From Mucilaginibacter glaciei (GTDB lineage: Bacteria > Bacteroidota > Bacteroidia > Sphingobacteriales > Sphingobacteriaceae): a stretch of 64,000 nucleotides of DNA. The translations under genes and the position numbers were made by a program. Every line of letters starts with the position of its first letter. Within the stretch, counting starts at the first letter, position 1. The stretch covers positions 428,372 to 492,371 of the forward strand of contig NZ_JACWMX010000005.1 in NCBI RefSeq assembly GCF_014773245.1, read 5' to 3'. This document shows, piece by piece, positions 7,225 to 16,081 of the stretch. The notes under the pieces were generated by a model that saw only the letters and a list, made by a program, of their open reading frames with translations, did no database searches and was not told where the DNA came from.

Positions 7225-8946
7225 ATGCTTCAAAAGCTAACCATACAAAATTACGCGCTGATAGATAACCTGGAGATCAATTTCGATAAGGGTTTGAATA
7301 TCCTCACCGGTGAGACAGGCGCGGGTAAATCGATCATATTAGGGGCACTATCATTGATATTAGGGCAGCGGGCCGAAAGCCGTTACTTTTTTAATCAGCA
7401 AAAAAAATGTGTGATAGAGGGCTATTTCAAAATAGCCGGTTTTCACCTCAATACTTTTTTTGAAGAGAACGACCTGGATTATGAGGGCGATACCGTGCTG
7501 CGCCGCGAGATCTCTGCCGATGGCAAATCGCGCGCATTTGTGAACGATACCCCGGTAAACCTCACACAGATCAAAAACCTGGGCGAACGCCTGATCGATA
7601 TCCACTCGCAGCATGCCACCCGCGAAATTGCCGACCCTGATTTTCAGTTATTGGTGGTTGACGGCGTTGCCGGGCACCACGAGTTATTGGCAGGATACCA
7701 ATCCAAATTTAAAAGTTACCGTAAATCGCTTACCCAACTGCGCGACCTGATAACGCAAAACGATAAAGCCAAAGCCGACCTGGATTACTACCAATTCCAG
7801 TTTGACGAGTTGGAAAAGGCCGCGATTAGTGGTGATGAACAGGAATTATTAGAGAAGGAACTTTACGCGTTGAACAATGCCGAAGAAATAAAACGCAATT
7901 TATCCGGTGCGTTCTTCCTGATGCAGGACGGCGATGCATCGGCCATCATACAACTGCGTGACGCCGGGCAGCAATTATCGGCCATAGAGAAATTTAATCC
8001 TGAAGTGGAAGAAATGCAGGAACGCCTGAAAAGTACGCTTATTGAATTGAAAGATATTGCTGCCGAAATAGAAGGTATCGAACAAAAAACATTTACTAAT
8101 GAGGCCCGCGCAGAGGAGGTAAATACCCGTTTAAGTTTGCTGTATAACCTGCAGAAAAAACATCGGGTTAATAGTAACGACGAGCTACTGGCTATCCAGG
8201 ATGATCTTTCTGAAAAGATACGGCAGGCGGTATTTGGCGACGAGGTTGTCGAGAAGTTACAAAAGCAGATCGGTGCGGATAGACAGGAGATGGAGACTAT
8301 TGCTGCGGAATTATCTGCCAACCGTAAAGCGGCGATCCCGATTATCCAGGATAAAGTATTGGCCAACCTAACCGAAATGGGCATGGGGAACTCGGCTTTG
8401 GAGATTGAGCAGGTAGTCGGTAAGTCGGAAAGTCAGAAAGACGGGAAGATAGCTTCTTCTTCGGACTTACGGTCATCCGGCCTTGCGGACCCTCTAACAA
8501 AAACAGGTATTGATGCCATTCGCTTTATGTTTTCGGCAAATAAGGGGCATGCCCTGGCAGATATGAGCAAGGTTGCATCGGGCGGCGAGTTGAGCCGGCT
8601 GATGCTGAGTATCAAATCTATCATTGCAGAATATACCGCCTTGCCCACCATCATTTTTGATGAGATAGATACCGGCGTAAGCGGAGAGGTGGCCAACAAG
8701 GTAGGGCAGGTGATGGAACGCCTGTCGCGAAACCTGCAGGTAATTACTATTACCCATTTGCCGCAAATAGCAGGCAAGGGCAAAAGCCATTACTTTGTTT
8801 ATAAAGATGATTCGGAATCTATCACCAAAACCCGTCTCAAAAAATTGAACGACGATGAACGCGTGCTGGAAATAGCTAAAATGCTAAGCGGCGACAAACC
8901 CGGCGAGAGCGCCCTGCAAAATGCACGGGAATTGTTAGCAGGGTAA
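7225..8946 (+). CDS. recN: DNA repair protein RecN
   Basis: An SMC-like ATPase of 573 residues that acts in double-strand break repair. Walker A is GETGAGKS near residue 31. A long coiled coil follows, then the ABC signature VASGGELSRLMLS and Walker B PTIIFDEIDTGVSGEVA, with THLPQIA near the end. An unusual polar, serine-rich insertion (about residues 399-420, GKSESQKDGKIASSSDLRSS) lies just before the conserved LTKTGIDAIRFMFSANKG and coincides with a DNA palindrome. It stays in frame, so the protein is probably functional. Stands alone; a palindromic repeat follows the stop. Confidence 0.95.
   Translation: MLQKLTIQNYALIDNLEINFDKGLNILTGETGAGKSIILGALSLILGQRAESRYFFNQQKKCVIEGYFKIAGFHLNTFFEENDLDYEGDTVLRREISADGKSRAFVNDTPVNLTQIKNLGERLIDIHSQHATREIADPDFQLLVVDGVAGHHELLAGYQSKFKSYRKSLTQLRDLITQNDKAKADLDYYQFQFDELEKAAISGDEQELLEKELYALNNAEEIKRNLSGAFFLMQDGDASAIIQLRDAGQQLSAIEKFNPEVEEMQERLKSTLIELKDIAAEIEGIEQKTFTNEARAEEVNTRLSLLYNLQKKHRVNSNDELLAIQDDLSEKIRQAVFGDEVVEKLQKQIGADRQEMETIAAELSANRKAAIPIIQDKVLANLTEMGMGNSALEIEQVVGKSESQKDGKIASSSDLRSSGLADPLTKTGIDAIRFMFSANKGHALADMSKVASGGELSRLMLSIKSIIAEYTALPTIIFDEIDTGVSGEVANKVGQVMERLSRNLQVITITHLPQIAGKGKSHYFVYKDDSESITKTRLKKLNDDERVLEIAKMLSGDKPGESALQNARELLAG
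8420..8470. repeat. Palindromic element inserted in frame in recN
   Basis: GTAAGTCGGAA (8420-8430) and TTCGGACTTAC (8460-8470) are inverted copies with one mismatch. An inner GAAG/CTTC pair lies between them. It encodes the serine-rich insertion of RecN. Confidence 0.5.
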
Positions 8947-8967
8947 AGTCGATATAAAATTGCCAAT

Positions 8968-9054
8968 ATGTCATTGCGAGAAGCGTAGCGACGTGGCAAT
9001 CTCACAGGATGTTCGGATATGCTAAGATTGCCGCGATATCGCTCGCAATGACAT
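8968..9054. repeat. Palindromic intergenic repeat, copy 1
   Basis: It begins ATGTCATTGCGAG and ends CTCGCAATGACAT, with inner GGCAATCT and AGATTGCC arms, so the whole ~87 bp can fold into one long hairpin. It lies just after the recN stop. Related copies are at 48537-48622 and 50909-50991. Confidence 0.8.
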
Positions 9055-9140
9055 GTAGACTTGTTCTGTTCAATCAAAAATCGTAATTCTTAAATCGTAA
9101 ATAAAAATTTACCTTTACAGCACTTACTAAAATAAAAACA

Positions 9141-9953
9141 ATGGCTTACAATTTATTAAAAGGTAAAAAAGGGATCATCTTTGGTGCGCTTAACGAGCAG
9201 TCTATCGCCTGGAAGGTAGCCCAGCGCTGCCACGAAGAGGGTGCCGAAATAGTTTTAACTAACTCGCCGCTGGCTTTACGCATGGGCGAACTCAATAAAC
9301 TTGCAGCGGACTGTAACGCACCTGTTATCCCGGCCGATGTGACCAGCAATGAGGATGTTACCAACTTGTTCACTAAAAGTATGGAGCATTTTGGCGGCGG
9401 GGTTGATTTTGTACTGCACTCTATAGGTATGAGTGTAAACGTACGCAAGAGCATCCCTTACACCGAAAATAACTACGATTTTACCCACAAGGGTTTAGAT
9501 ATATCTGCACTGAGCTTTCACCGCGTATTGCAAACAGCCATGAAAATGGATGCTATAAATGAGTGGGGATCGGTACTGGCCTTAACTTACATAGCATCTC
9601 AGCGCGTATTCCCTGATTATAATGATATGGCCGATAACAAGGCCTACCTGGAAAGTATAGCCCGTAACTTTGGTTATCAGTATGGTGTTAAAAAGCACGT
9701 ACGTGTAAACACCATTTCACAATCGCCAACCCGCACTACTGCAGGTAGCGGTGTTAAGGGTTTTGATGGTTTTATCAACTATGCAGAGAAGATGAGCCCG
9801 CTTGGTAATGCCGATGCCGATCAGTGTGCCGATTATTGCGTAAGCCTATTTAGCGACCTTACAAAAATGGTTACCATGCAAAACCTGTTTCATGACGGTG
9901 GTTTCTCTTTCACGGGTGTAACCGCTGCCGTTATCGAGCAGATGGAGAAATAA
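9141..9953 (+). CDS. fabI: Enoyl-[acyl-carrier-protein] reductase (NADH)
   Basis: 270 residues, typical FabI length. The N-terminal nucleotide-binding loop is of the FabI type (GKKGIIFGALNEQSIAWKVA). The FabI-type Y-x6-K active site fits YNDMADNKAYLES, though the Tyr position is changed compared with E. coli and I do not assign it firmly. A conserved HSIGM segment and the C-terminal HDGGFSFTG are also present. It carries out the last reduction of each fatty-acid elongation cycle in the cytoplasm. Single gene with its own strong terminator; a -7-like TACCTTTA lies ~30 bp before the ATG. Confidence 0.93.
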   Translation: MAYNLLKGKKGIIFGALNEQSIAWKVAQRCHEEGAEIVLTNSPLALRMGELNKLAADCNAPVIPADVTSNEDVTNLFTKSMEHFGGGVDFVLHSIGMSVNVRKSIPYTENNYDFTHKGLDISALSFHRVLQTAMKMDAINEWGSVLALTYIASQRVFPDYNDMADNKAYLESIARNFGYQYGVKKHVRVNTISQSPTRTTAGSGVKGFDGFINYAEKMSPLGNADADQCADYCVSLFSDLTKMVTMQNLFHDGGFSFTGVTAAVIEQMEK

Positions 9954-9997
9954 TAACCGTTCGATGCCGAAATAAAATTCGACACCACAAACAATAC

Positions 9998-10036
9998 TTA
10001 ACAGCACAGGCATCCACAGGATGCCTGTGCTGTTAA
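9998..10036 (+). terminator. Terminator after fabI
   Basis: A perfect 18-bp stem (9998-10015 with 10019-10036) and a 3-base loop. The downstream T-run is short and interrupted. Confidence 0.75.
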
Positions 10037-10098
10037 AAAGATTCTTTTTATACTCACCAATCTAATTAAACTAATTATTTAGTTAATTTGTGATCGTG

Positions 10099-11202
10099 AT
10101 GAGATTTGGTTTGCTATTGTTTTTGTTGTTACCTGTTGTATGCCTGGCGCAGCTAAGGATAATGGGCCGGGTTGTGAACGCCGCCGATAAAAAGCCGGTT
10201 GATAATGCCAGCGTGTTTTTGAGCAACGCCACCGTAGGCGGTAAATCAAATAACGATGGCGCTTTTACACTAACCAATGTACGGGGCGGCCAATATGAGT
10301 TGGTTGTGAGTGTTGTTGGTTATGAAACGTGCCGGCAAACGGTGATGGTAAATAATGCCGACATCGTTTTGCCTGTAATTGCAATAGTTGCCAAAACTAC
10401 AGAGCTGAATGTAGTTAACATCCGCCCGGACCCTAACTGGGAAAGAAACTACGATAATTTTAAGAGGGAGTTTCTCGGGTCATCAGAAGTAGCTAAACAA
10501 TGCAAGATCTTGAATCCCGAAATGCTCGACCTGGAATTCGATCCTAAAACGGTTAAGCTAACCGCATCCTCCTATGATTTTTTGGAGATAGAAAATAAGG
10601 CTTTGGGCTATCGTGTTAAATACCTGTTAACGCAATTTATTAAAGACGGCAAAAAGAATACGCTTTACTTTGAAGGATCGGCATTGTTTGAAAACATGAA
10701 GGGATCTAAAGCCGATCTAAAGCGCTGGGAAAAGAAGCGGAACCAAGTGTATATCGGCTCGTCCATGCATTTCTTAAGATCAATAATTGCTAACACTGTA
10801 CCCGAAAATAATTTCCAGGTTTTTCGGTTGATCCGAACGCCTAACCCCGCCTATAACGGGTTTAACCACCGATACTTTCAAACGTTGGTCAACACGCCAC
10901 TGTTGGCCGAAGAATACGTGAAGCAAACAGACCAGAGAGGCCTTTTCGCGCTGAAATATCGGGATTGCCTTTACATCGACTATAATAAAAAGGCGGCTAA
11001 GGACAAGGGCGACGGCGCATCCCTTGATATTGACCAACCAGAGCAGGCCGCAACCATAGTAGCATTTGCCGAAGCTTACGCCCTGTTTGATAACAATGGC
11101 GTCATCACTACACCATCGGCTTTAATATTTGAAGGCAGCTGGGGTAAAGCCCGAACTGCAGAAATGTTACCTGTTGATTTTGAACCGGCGAAAAAACAGT
11201 AA
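10099..11202 (+). CDS. Secreted protein with carboxypeptidase-regulatory-like domain (paralogue 1)
   Basis: 367 residues from ATG 10099; an in-frame GTG at 10090 is less likely because the ATG gives a standard signal peptide (MRFGLLLFLLLPVVCLAQ). Residues ~20-100 form a CarboxypepD_reg-like beta-sandwich (GRVVNAADKKPVDNASVFLSNATVGGKSNNDGAFTLTNV type), common at the N-terminus of Bacteroidota envelope proteins. The rest (~110-360) is a conserved but unassigned region with WERNYDNFKREFLG and LGYRVKYLL. It is a clear paralogue of the gene at 11759-12895. Probably periplasmic or outer-membrane; function unknown. Confidence 0.85.
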   Translation: MRFGLLLFLLLPVVCLAQLRIMGRVVNAADKKPVDNASVFLSNATVGGKSNNDGAFTLTNVRGGQYELVVSVVGYETCRQTVMVNNADIVLPVIAIVAKTTELNVVNIRPDPNWERNYDNFKREFLGSSEVAKQCKILNPEMLDLEFDPKTVKLTASSYDFLEIENKALGYRVKYLLTQFIKDGKKNTLYFEGSALFENMKGSKADLKRWEKKRNQVYIGSSMHFLRSIIANTVPENNFQVFRLIRTPNPAYNGFNHRYFQTLVNTPLLAEEYVKQTDQRGLFALKYRDCLYIDYNKKAAKDKGDGASLDIDQPEQAATIVAFAEAYALFDNNGVITTPSALIFEGSWGKARTAEMLPVDFEPAKKQ

Positions 11203-11206
11203 TAGC

Positions 11207-11229
11207 AAAGGCGCCCATTGAGCGCCTTT
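11207..11229. terminator. Terminator between convergent genes
   Basis: AAAGGCGC (11207-11214) and GCGCCTTT (11222-11229) enclose a 7-base loop. It lies between the plus-strand paralogue 1 and the minus-strand lipoprotein. Confidence 0.7.
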
Positions 11230-11258
11230 ACTGTTGAAATTTAATTAATCGTAACTAT

Positions 11259-11660
11259 TTAGTTGGAATCAACCAACACGATCTTTACACCAGCCGCAGC
11301 AGGGCGTGCTACTGTTTGCAAACCATTGTAAGTTTGGGCGTATAGCACCACTTTACCGGTATTGTGCGTAAAACTGTAACTGGTGCCATTGTAAACCTCG
11401 GGCACCTGTTCCCAAACGCCATTGGTGAATGATAAGTACACCAATACACCGGCATGGTCATTGGCATAGCTATCCAGTTCGGGCACGTTAATTTCTGCCG
11501 AGTAGGTTTTGCCATTGTCAGTAGTTACCCAAGAGTTTGAACTTAGGTTGGTTAAAATGGTTAAATTGTTGTTGGGTGCTACAACGGTTTCTTTTTTGCA
11601 CGAGGTAGCCGTAAATAATACGATGACAGCTACACACAGGGTAGATAGAATTTTTTTCAT
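11259..11660 (-). CDS. Predicted lipoprotein of unknown function
   Basis: 133 residues with a lipoprotein signal peptide (MKKILSTLCVAVIVLFTATSC, Cys at 21). The mature part looks beta-rich (NSWVTTDNGKTYSAEINVPELDSY, GVLVYLSFTNGVWEQVP), as in small secreted Bacteroidota proteins with a conserved W and Y pattern. It lies on the opposite strand between two paralogous secreted proteins; no functional link is evident. Confidence 0.8.
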   Translation of the reverse strand: MKKILSTLCVAVIVLFTATSCKKETVVAPNNNLTILTNLSSNSWVTTDNGKTYSAEINVPELDSYANDHAGVLVYLSFTNGVWEQVPEVYNGTSYSFTHNTGKVVLYAQTYNGLQTVARPAAAGVKIVLVDSN

Positions 11661-11758
11661 TGGGTGTTAGATTGTTAAGTTTTAACGTTAGGGATTTGTT
11701 TGTAATTGCACCTGCACGTTTTATATGATTAGGAATAAATTTTTACGGAAAGGTTTAA

Positions 11759-12895
11759 ATGAAAAAGCAATTGGTTAATTTTATTTTCAGCATGAAACAT
11801 CTGGCCCTAATTGCTTTTGTATTATTACCGTTTGCCTGCTTTGCGCAAACCAGAATAACAGGGATTGTTATCAATTCTAAGGATAAGCAACCCATAGTTA
11901 GCGCAAGTGTTTATTTAACTAATACCACCATTGGGGTGCAAACTAATGCCGACGGTACTTTTGCCTTAACTAATATTCCCGCCGGGCAGTATGAGTTGAT
12001 AGCGAGTTTTGTAGGCTTTGATTATCATATGCAAACGGTATTGATAAATGGTAGTGATATAAAGCTGCCCGCTATTGAACTGACTGAAAAAACCAAGGAG
12101 CTTAAGGTTGTAACGATTAGGCCTGATGTTGACTGGGCACGGAATTACGATAATTTTAAAATTGAATTTTTGGGGCGTTCCGATCTTGCCAGGCAATGTA
12201 AAATATTAAACCCCAATGTCCTTTCTATAGATTATGATAAAGCGGCCAACATACTTACCGCATCATCGAGTGAATTTTTGCTGATTGATAATAAGGCATT
12301 AGGTTACCGGATCAAGTATATGCTTACCCGTTTCGTTAAGGACGATAACCAGGGTGAGGTTTCCTATCAGGGCTCGGCGTTGATAGAGAACCTGAAGGGC
12401 TCCAATACAGAACTGCGCCGGTGGAAAAGAAAACGCGCGGAGGTATACGCAGGCTCGTCCATGCGCTTTTTACGGGCCGTAATTGCTAATAAGGTGGCCG
12501 AGAGTGATTTTCAGGTTTATCCCCTTATCCGGTCGGTCAATAAAAATTCGCCTGGTTTACAAGAGGGTTATGTGCAGACTTTGGTTAGAAGGAAACTGGA
12601 GGTGCATGAATATATTAGCCGGACAGATAATACTGGGTTATTTGCTATAAAGTACCCCAATTGTTTATATATAGATTATAATAAAACGCCTTTTGCAAAT
12701 TACGGTTCTGACACTTCTTTTAAAATAAACCAGATAGGCCGGTATGCCACTATCGCAGATCTTAAAGACGATTTGGCCCTGTTTGACAGAAATGGAAATG
12801 TGACCACACCCGGTGCAATTATTTTTGAGGGAGTTTGGGGGCAAAGACGGATAGCGGAACTATTGCCTATGAACTTTGACCCTAAAAAGGATTAA
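11759..12895 (+). CDS. Secreted protein with carboxypeptidase-regulatory-like domain (paralogue 2)
   Basis: 378 residues from ATG 11759; ATG 11792 would give a shorter, equally good signal peptide (MKHLALIAFVLLPFACFAQ). It has the same architecture as the 10099 gene: beta-sandwich at ~32-110, then a region starting TIRPDVDWARNYDNFKIEFLGRSD. The two share many identical stretches (ARNYDNFK, QCKILNP, LGYRIKY, LYIDYNK), so they are an old tandem duplication split by an inverted lipoprotein gene. Function unknown. Confidence 0.85.
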   Translation: MKKQLVNFIFSMKHLALIAFVLLPFACFAQTRITGIVINSKDKQPIVSASVYLTNTTIGVQTNADGTFALTNIPAGQYELIASFVGFDYHMQTVLINGSDIKLPAIELTEKTKELKVVTIRPDVDWARNYDNFKIEFLGRSDLARQCKILNPNVLSIDYDKAANILTASSSEFLLIDNKALGYRIKYMLTRFVKDDNQGEVSYQGSALIENLKGSNTELRRWKRKRAEVYAGSSMRFLRAVIANKVAESDFQVYPLIRSVNKNSPGLQEGYVQTLVRRKLEVHEYISRTDNTGLFAIKYPNCLYIDYNKTPFANYGSDTSFKINQIGRYATIADLKDDLALFDRNGNVTTPGAIIFEGVWGQRRIAELLPMNFDPKKD

Positions 12896-12951
12896 AGAGA
12901 CGAATAGTAATATAAATAAAAAGCCATATTGATTTTGGAAGCCGACAACAA

Positions 12952-12981
12952 AAAGCCCGCTTGCTTTCGCAAACGGGCTTT
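12952..12981. terminator. Bidirectional terminator before clpC end
   Basis: AAAGCCCG (12952-12959) pairs with CGGGCTTT (12974-12981), with an inner TTGC/GCAA pairing. It serves the convergent paralogue 2 gene and clpC. Confidence 0.85.
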
Positions 12982-13003
12982 GATTATCTATGCTGTTTAA
13001 GAA

Positions 13004-15538
13004 TTACTTCTGTTCTTCTTCTTCAGGTTTTTTGTTCTCGTTCTTTTTGTCGGTAACGGTTATTTCCTGCGTTTCGGCATTAAAATCAACCATCAAAATA
13101 TCGCCTTCGGTCATTTCACCTTTCAATATCTCTTCTGCAATTGGGTCTTCCAAATACTTCTGGATGGCGCGTTTAAGCGGCCTTGCACCAAACTGCGAGT
13201 CATAACCTTTCTCGGCAATAAATTCTTTGGCGGCTAATGTGAGCTCAATTTTGTAACCTAAGCTGTTTACACGGCCAAATAAGAAACCTAACTCAATATC
13301 GATAATCTTGAAGATCTCGTCTTTACCTAAAGAGTTAAACACGATCACATCGTCAATACGGTTCAAAAACTCCGGTGCAAATGCACGTTTTAATGCGTTC
13401 TCGATCACACCGCGTGAGTGAGAATCAGCCTGGGTAGTTTTTGCGTTAGTGCTAAAGCCTACACCTTGCCCAAAGTCTTTCAACTGGCGTGCGCCGATGT
13501 TTGATGTCATGATGATGATGGTGTTCCTGAAATCAACCTTACGGCCTAATGAGTCAGTCAGCTGGCCTTCGTCTAACACCTGCAGTAGGATGTTGAATAC
13601 ATCCGGGTGAGCTTTCTCAATCTCATCCAATAATACTACCGAGTAAGGTTTGCGGCGTACCTTTTCGGTTAACTGCCCACCTTCTTCATAACCTACATAG
13701 CCCGGAGGCGCACCCACTAAACGTGATACAGCGAATTTCTCCATGTATTCGCTCATATCAATCTGGATCAGCGCATCTTCGGTATCAAACATAAAACGGG
13801 CAAGCTCTTTGGCCAACTCTGTTTTACCAACACCGGTAGGGCCCAAAAATATGAACGAACCAATTGGTTTTTTAGGGTCTTTCAACCCTGCCCGGGTACG
13901 TTGGATAGCGCGGGTAAGCTTTTTGATAGCATCTTCTTGACCTATGATCTTAGTAGCAATCGTATCGCCCATAGCTAACAGCTTTACGCTGTCTGCCTGG
14001 CCAACACGCTGTACCGGGATCCCGGTCATCATGCTTACCACCTCGGCAACATTATCCTCTGTTACGGTGTAACGTTTAGATTTTGTTTCTGCTTCCCAAG
14101 CGGTTTTAGCCTGCTCAAGCTCTTCTAACAAATGTTTTTCGGTATCGCGCAATTTGGCAGCTTCTTCATATTTCTGGCTGCGAACTACTTTATTCTTTTC
14201 AACCTTGATCAGTTCGATCTTTTGCTCGATATCCAAAATCTCCTGCGGAACATGGATATTGGTCAAATGCACACGCGAGCCTGATTCATCCAACGCATCA
14301 ATCGCCTTGTCGGGCAAAAACCGGTCGGTAATATAACGGGTGGTTAAAGCCACACAAGCGTTAATAGCTTCGTCGGTATAAGTTACACCGTGGTGCTCTT
14401 CGTACTTCTCTTTGATGCGGTTTAGTATCTCAACGGTTTCATCCGGTGTTGCAGGCTCAACCATCACCTTCTGGAAACGACGGTCTAAAGCACCATCTTT
14501 TTCGATATACTGGCGGTACTCATCTAAGGTAGTCGCGCCGATACACTGGATCTCGCCACGGGCCAGGGCCGGTTTGAACATGTTTGAGGCGTCCAATGAT
14601 CCCGAAGCACCACCCGCACCAACAATGGTGTGGATCTCATCAATGAACAGAATCACATCCGGAGACTTTTCCAGCTCATTCATTACGGCTTTCATGCGCT
14701 CTTCAAACTGGCCGCGGTATTTTGTACCGGCCACTAACGAGGCCAAATCTAAAGTAACCACCCGTTTGTTAAACAATACGCGGGATACCTTACGTTGTAC
14801 TATCCGCAGGGCAAGGCCTTCGGCAATGGCACTTTTACCAACACCAGGCTCGCCTATCAGGATAGGGTTATTCTTTTTACGGCGTGAAAGGATCTGCGAT
14901 ACGCGTTCAATCTCTTTCTCGCGGCCTACGATTGGGTCAAGCTTACCGTCTTCGGCAGCTTTTGTTAAATCACGGCCAAAGTTATCCAATACCGGGGTTT
15001 TAGACTTAATGTCAGACACTTTTTTAGGCTGGCTAAATGAGTCGTCCTCTTTAAAGTCGTCATCACCACCGGTTGATGAACCCGGCATCTCATCGGTAAC
15101 ATCGTTTTTATGTGATTCCACTTCGCTTTTAAATACTTCGTAGTTAACGTTAAACTGCATCAATATCTGCGAGGCGATGTTGTCTTCATCGCGCAGGATA
15201 GAAAGCAGTAAATGCTCGGTTCCTATTACATCGCTTTTGAAAATCTTAGCTTCCAGGTAAGTGATCTTTAAAACTTTTTCGGCTTGTTTGGTTAACGGGA
15301 TACTGCCAATATGTACGTTGGTGCCAATGGTGCCTTTCACAGCATCTTCAACGGCGCGGCGTAATTTAGCGGTATCTACAGTTAAGCCCTTTAATAATTT
15401 AATTGCCACACCATCACCATCGCGGATGAGGCCCAGCAGCAGATGTTCTGTACCAATATAATCATGGCCAAGGCGTAACGCCTCTTCCCTGCTGTACTGA
15501 ATTACATCCTTAACACGTGGCGAAAATTTAGCTTCCAT
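13004..15538 (-). CDS. clpC: ClpC-type AAA+ unfoldase
   Basis: 844 residues. It has the double N-terminal Clp_N repeat (FSPRVKDVIQYSREEALRLGHDYIGTEHLLLG ...), a first AAA+ domain with Walker A GEPGVGKSAIAEG, and a middle coiled coil with a UVR-like segment (VRSQKYEEAAKLRDTEKHL) that marks ClpC rather than ClpB. The second AAA+ domain has GPTGVGKTELAKE and the C-terminal D2-small domain. It unfolds substrates and feeds them to ClpP in the cytoplasm. The acidic/lysine-rich C-terminal tail is low complexity (KKNENKKPEEEEQK). Monocistronic, with its own promoter upstream and terminator downstream. Confidence 0.95.
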   Translation of the reverse strand: MEAKFSPRVKDVIQYSREEALRLGHDYIGTEHLLLGLIRDGDGVAIKLLKGLTVDTAKLRRAVEDAVKGTIGTNVHIGSIPLTKQAEKVLKITYLEAKIFKSDVIGTEHLLLSILRDEDNIASQILMQFNVNYEVFKSEVESHKNDVTDEMPGSSTGGDDDFKEDDSFSQPKKVSDIKSKTPVLDNFGRDLTKAAEDGKLDPIVGREKEIERVSQILSRRKKNNPILIGEPGVGKSAIAEGLALRIVQRKVSRVLFNKRVVTLDLASLVAGTKYRGQFEERMKAVMNELEKSPDVILFIDEIHTIVGAGGASGSLDASNMFKPALARGEIQCIGATTLDEYRQYIEKDGALDRRFQKVMVEPATPDETVEILNRIKEKYEEHHGVTYTDEAINACVALTTRYITDRFLPDKAIDALDESGSRVHLTNIHVPQEILDIEQKIELIKVEKNKVVRSQKYEEAAKLRDTEKHLLEELEQAKTAWEAETKSKRYTVTEDNVAEVVSMMTGIPVQRVGQADSVKLLAMGDTIATKIIGQEDAIKKLTRAIQRTRAGLKDPKKPIGSFIFLGPTGVGKTELAKELARFMFDTEDALIQIDMSEYMEKFAVSRLVGAPPGYVGYEEGGQLTEKVRRKPYSVVLLDEIEKAHPDVFNILLQVLDEGQLTDSLGRKVDFRNTIIIMTSNIGARQLKDFGQGVGFSTNAKTTQADSHSRGVIENALKRAFAPEFLNRIDDVIVFNSLGKDEIFKIIDIELGFLFGRVNSLGYKIELTLAAKEFIAEKGYDSQFGARPLKRAIQKYLEDPIAEEILKGEMTEGDILMVDFNAETQEITVTDKKNENKKPEEEEQK

Positions 15539-15563
15539 ATATACCTTTTTGATTATGATCGTC

Positions 15564-15593
15564 CTAATCTATAAATTTGTTTTTATCTGTCAA
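15564..15593 (-). promoter_or_regulatory. Probable clpC promoter
   Basis: On the minus strand TTG (15591-15593), a 19-bp spacer and TAGATTAG (15564-15571) match the Bacteroidota TTG/TAnnTTTG pattern at all but one position. It lies ~25 bp before the ATG. Confidence 0.55.
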
Positions 15594-16050
15594 GGCCGAT
15601 CGTTGTATCATTTATCAACAATATTGCCAACTTTTTGGGTTTGTAGTAAACAGACAGTATTATGATAAGACCACCGTTTAAAGGAAAGCATTATCTACAA
15701 ACATTCTGCTAAAAACCTAAATAAGGGACCTGATAACTAATATAAAACGTTAAAAACTATATTATTTGATAACGCAATATTAAAAAACTTTAAAGGAGCA
15801 GTTAATACTTTTCCATTTAAAATTGAGCAGGGCAAATAGTCATTTCGTATGACAATACGGCATAAGCGGTGATTTGCTTTCGTTAGTTACGTACTTAATA
15901 ACAAACCAAATCATTTATATGGAAAGATACAAATTAAACCGTGAAAATATAATGAAAATTGTAAACACGAGGTGGAAAAGTTATATCATACACCATTAGG
16001 TTGTAACGGATTTTGTGTTTATTCGTTTAAACGCCAACCAGTAATTCCAT
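15594..16050. other. AT-rich intergenic region between divergent clpC and ettA
   Basis: About 450 bp without a supported gene. Apart from the promoter motifs at its edges I see no repeat, hairpin or RNA gene. A 26-codon frame at 15919-15999 has nothing to support it. Confidence 0.5.
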
Positions 16051-16058
16051 TATATTTG
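16051..16058 (+). promoter_or_regulatory. -7 element upstream of ettA
   Basis: TATATTTG matches the TAnnTTTG consensus exactly and lies 23 bp before the ATG. No clear TTG at the -33 spacing. Confidence 0.45.
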
Positions 16059-16081
16059 CTACACTAAATTATAAACGCTAC

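Noticed and set aside
8799..9077. 92-codon minus-strand frame at the end of recN
   Set aside because: It is made of recN antisense plus the palindromic repeat.
14412..15143. 243-codon frame opposite clpC
   Set aside because: Shadow of the clpC coding strand; the minus strand is clearly ClpC.
15919..15999. 26-codon frame between clpC and ettA
   Set aside because: Too short and with no hydrophobic segment, motif or promoter to support it.
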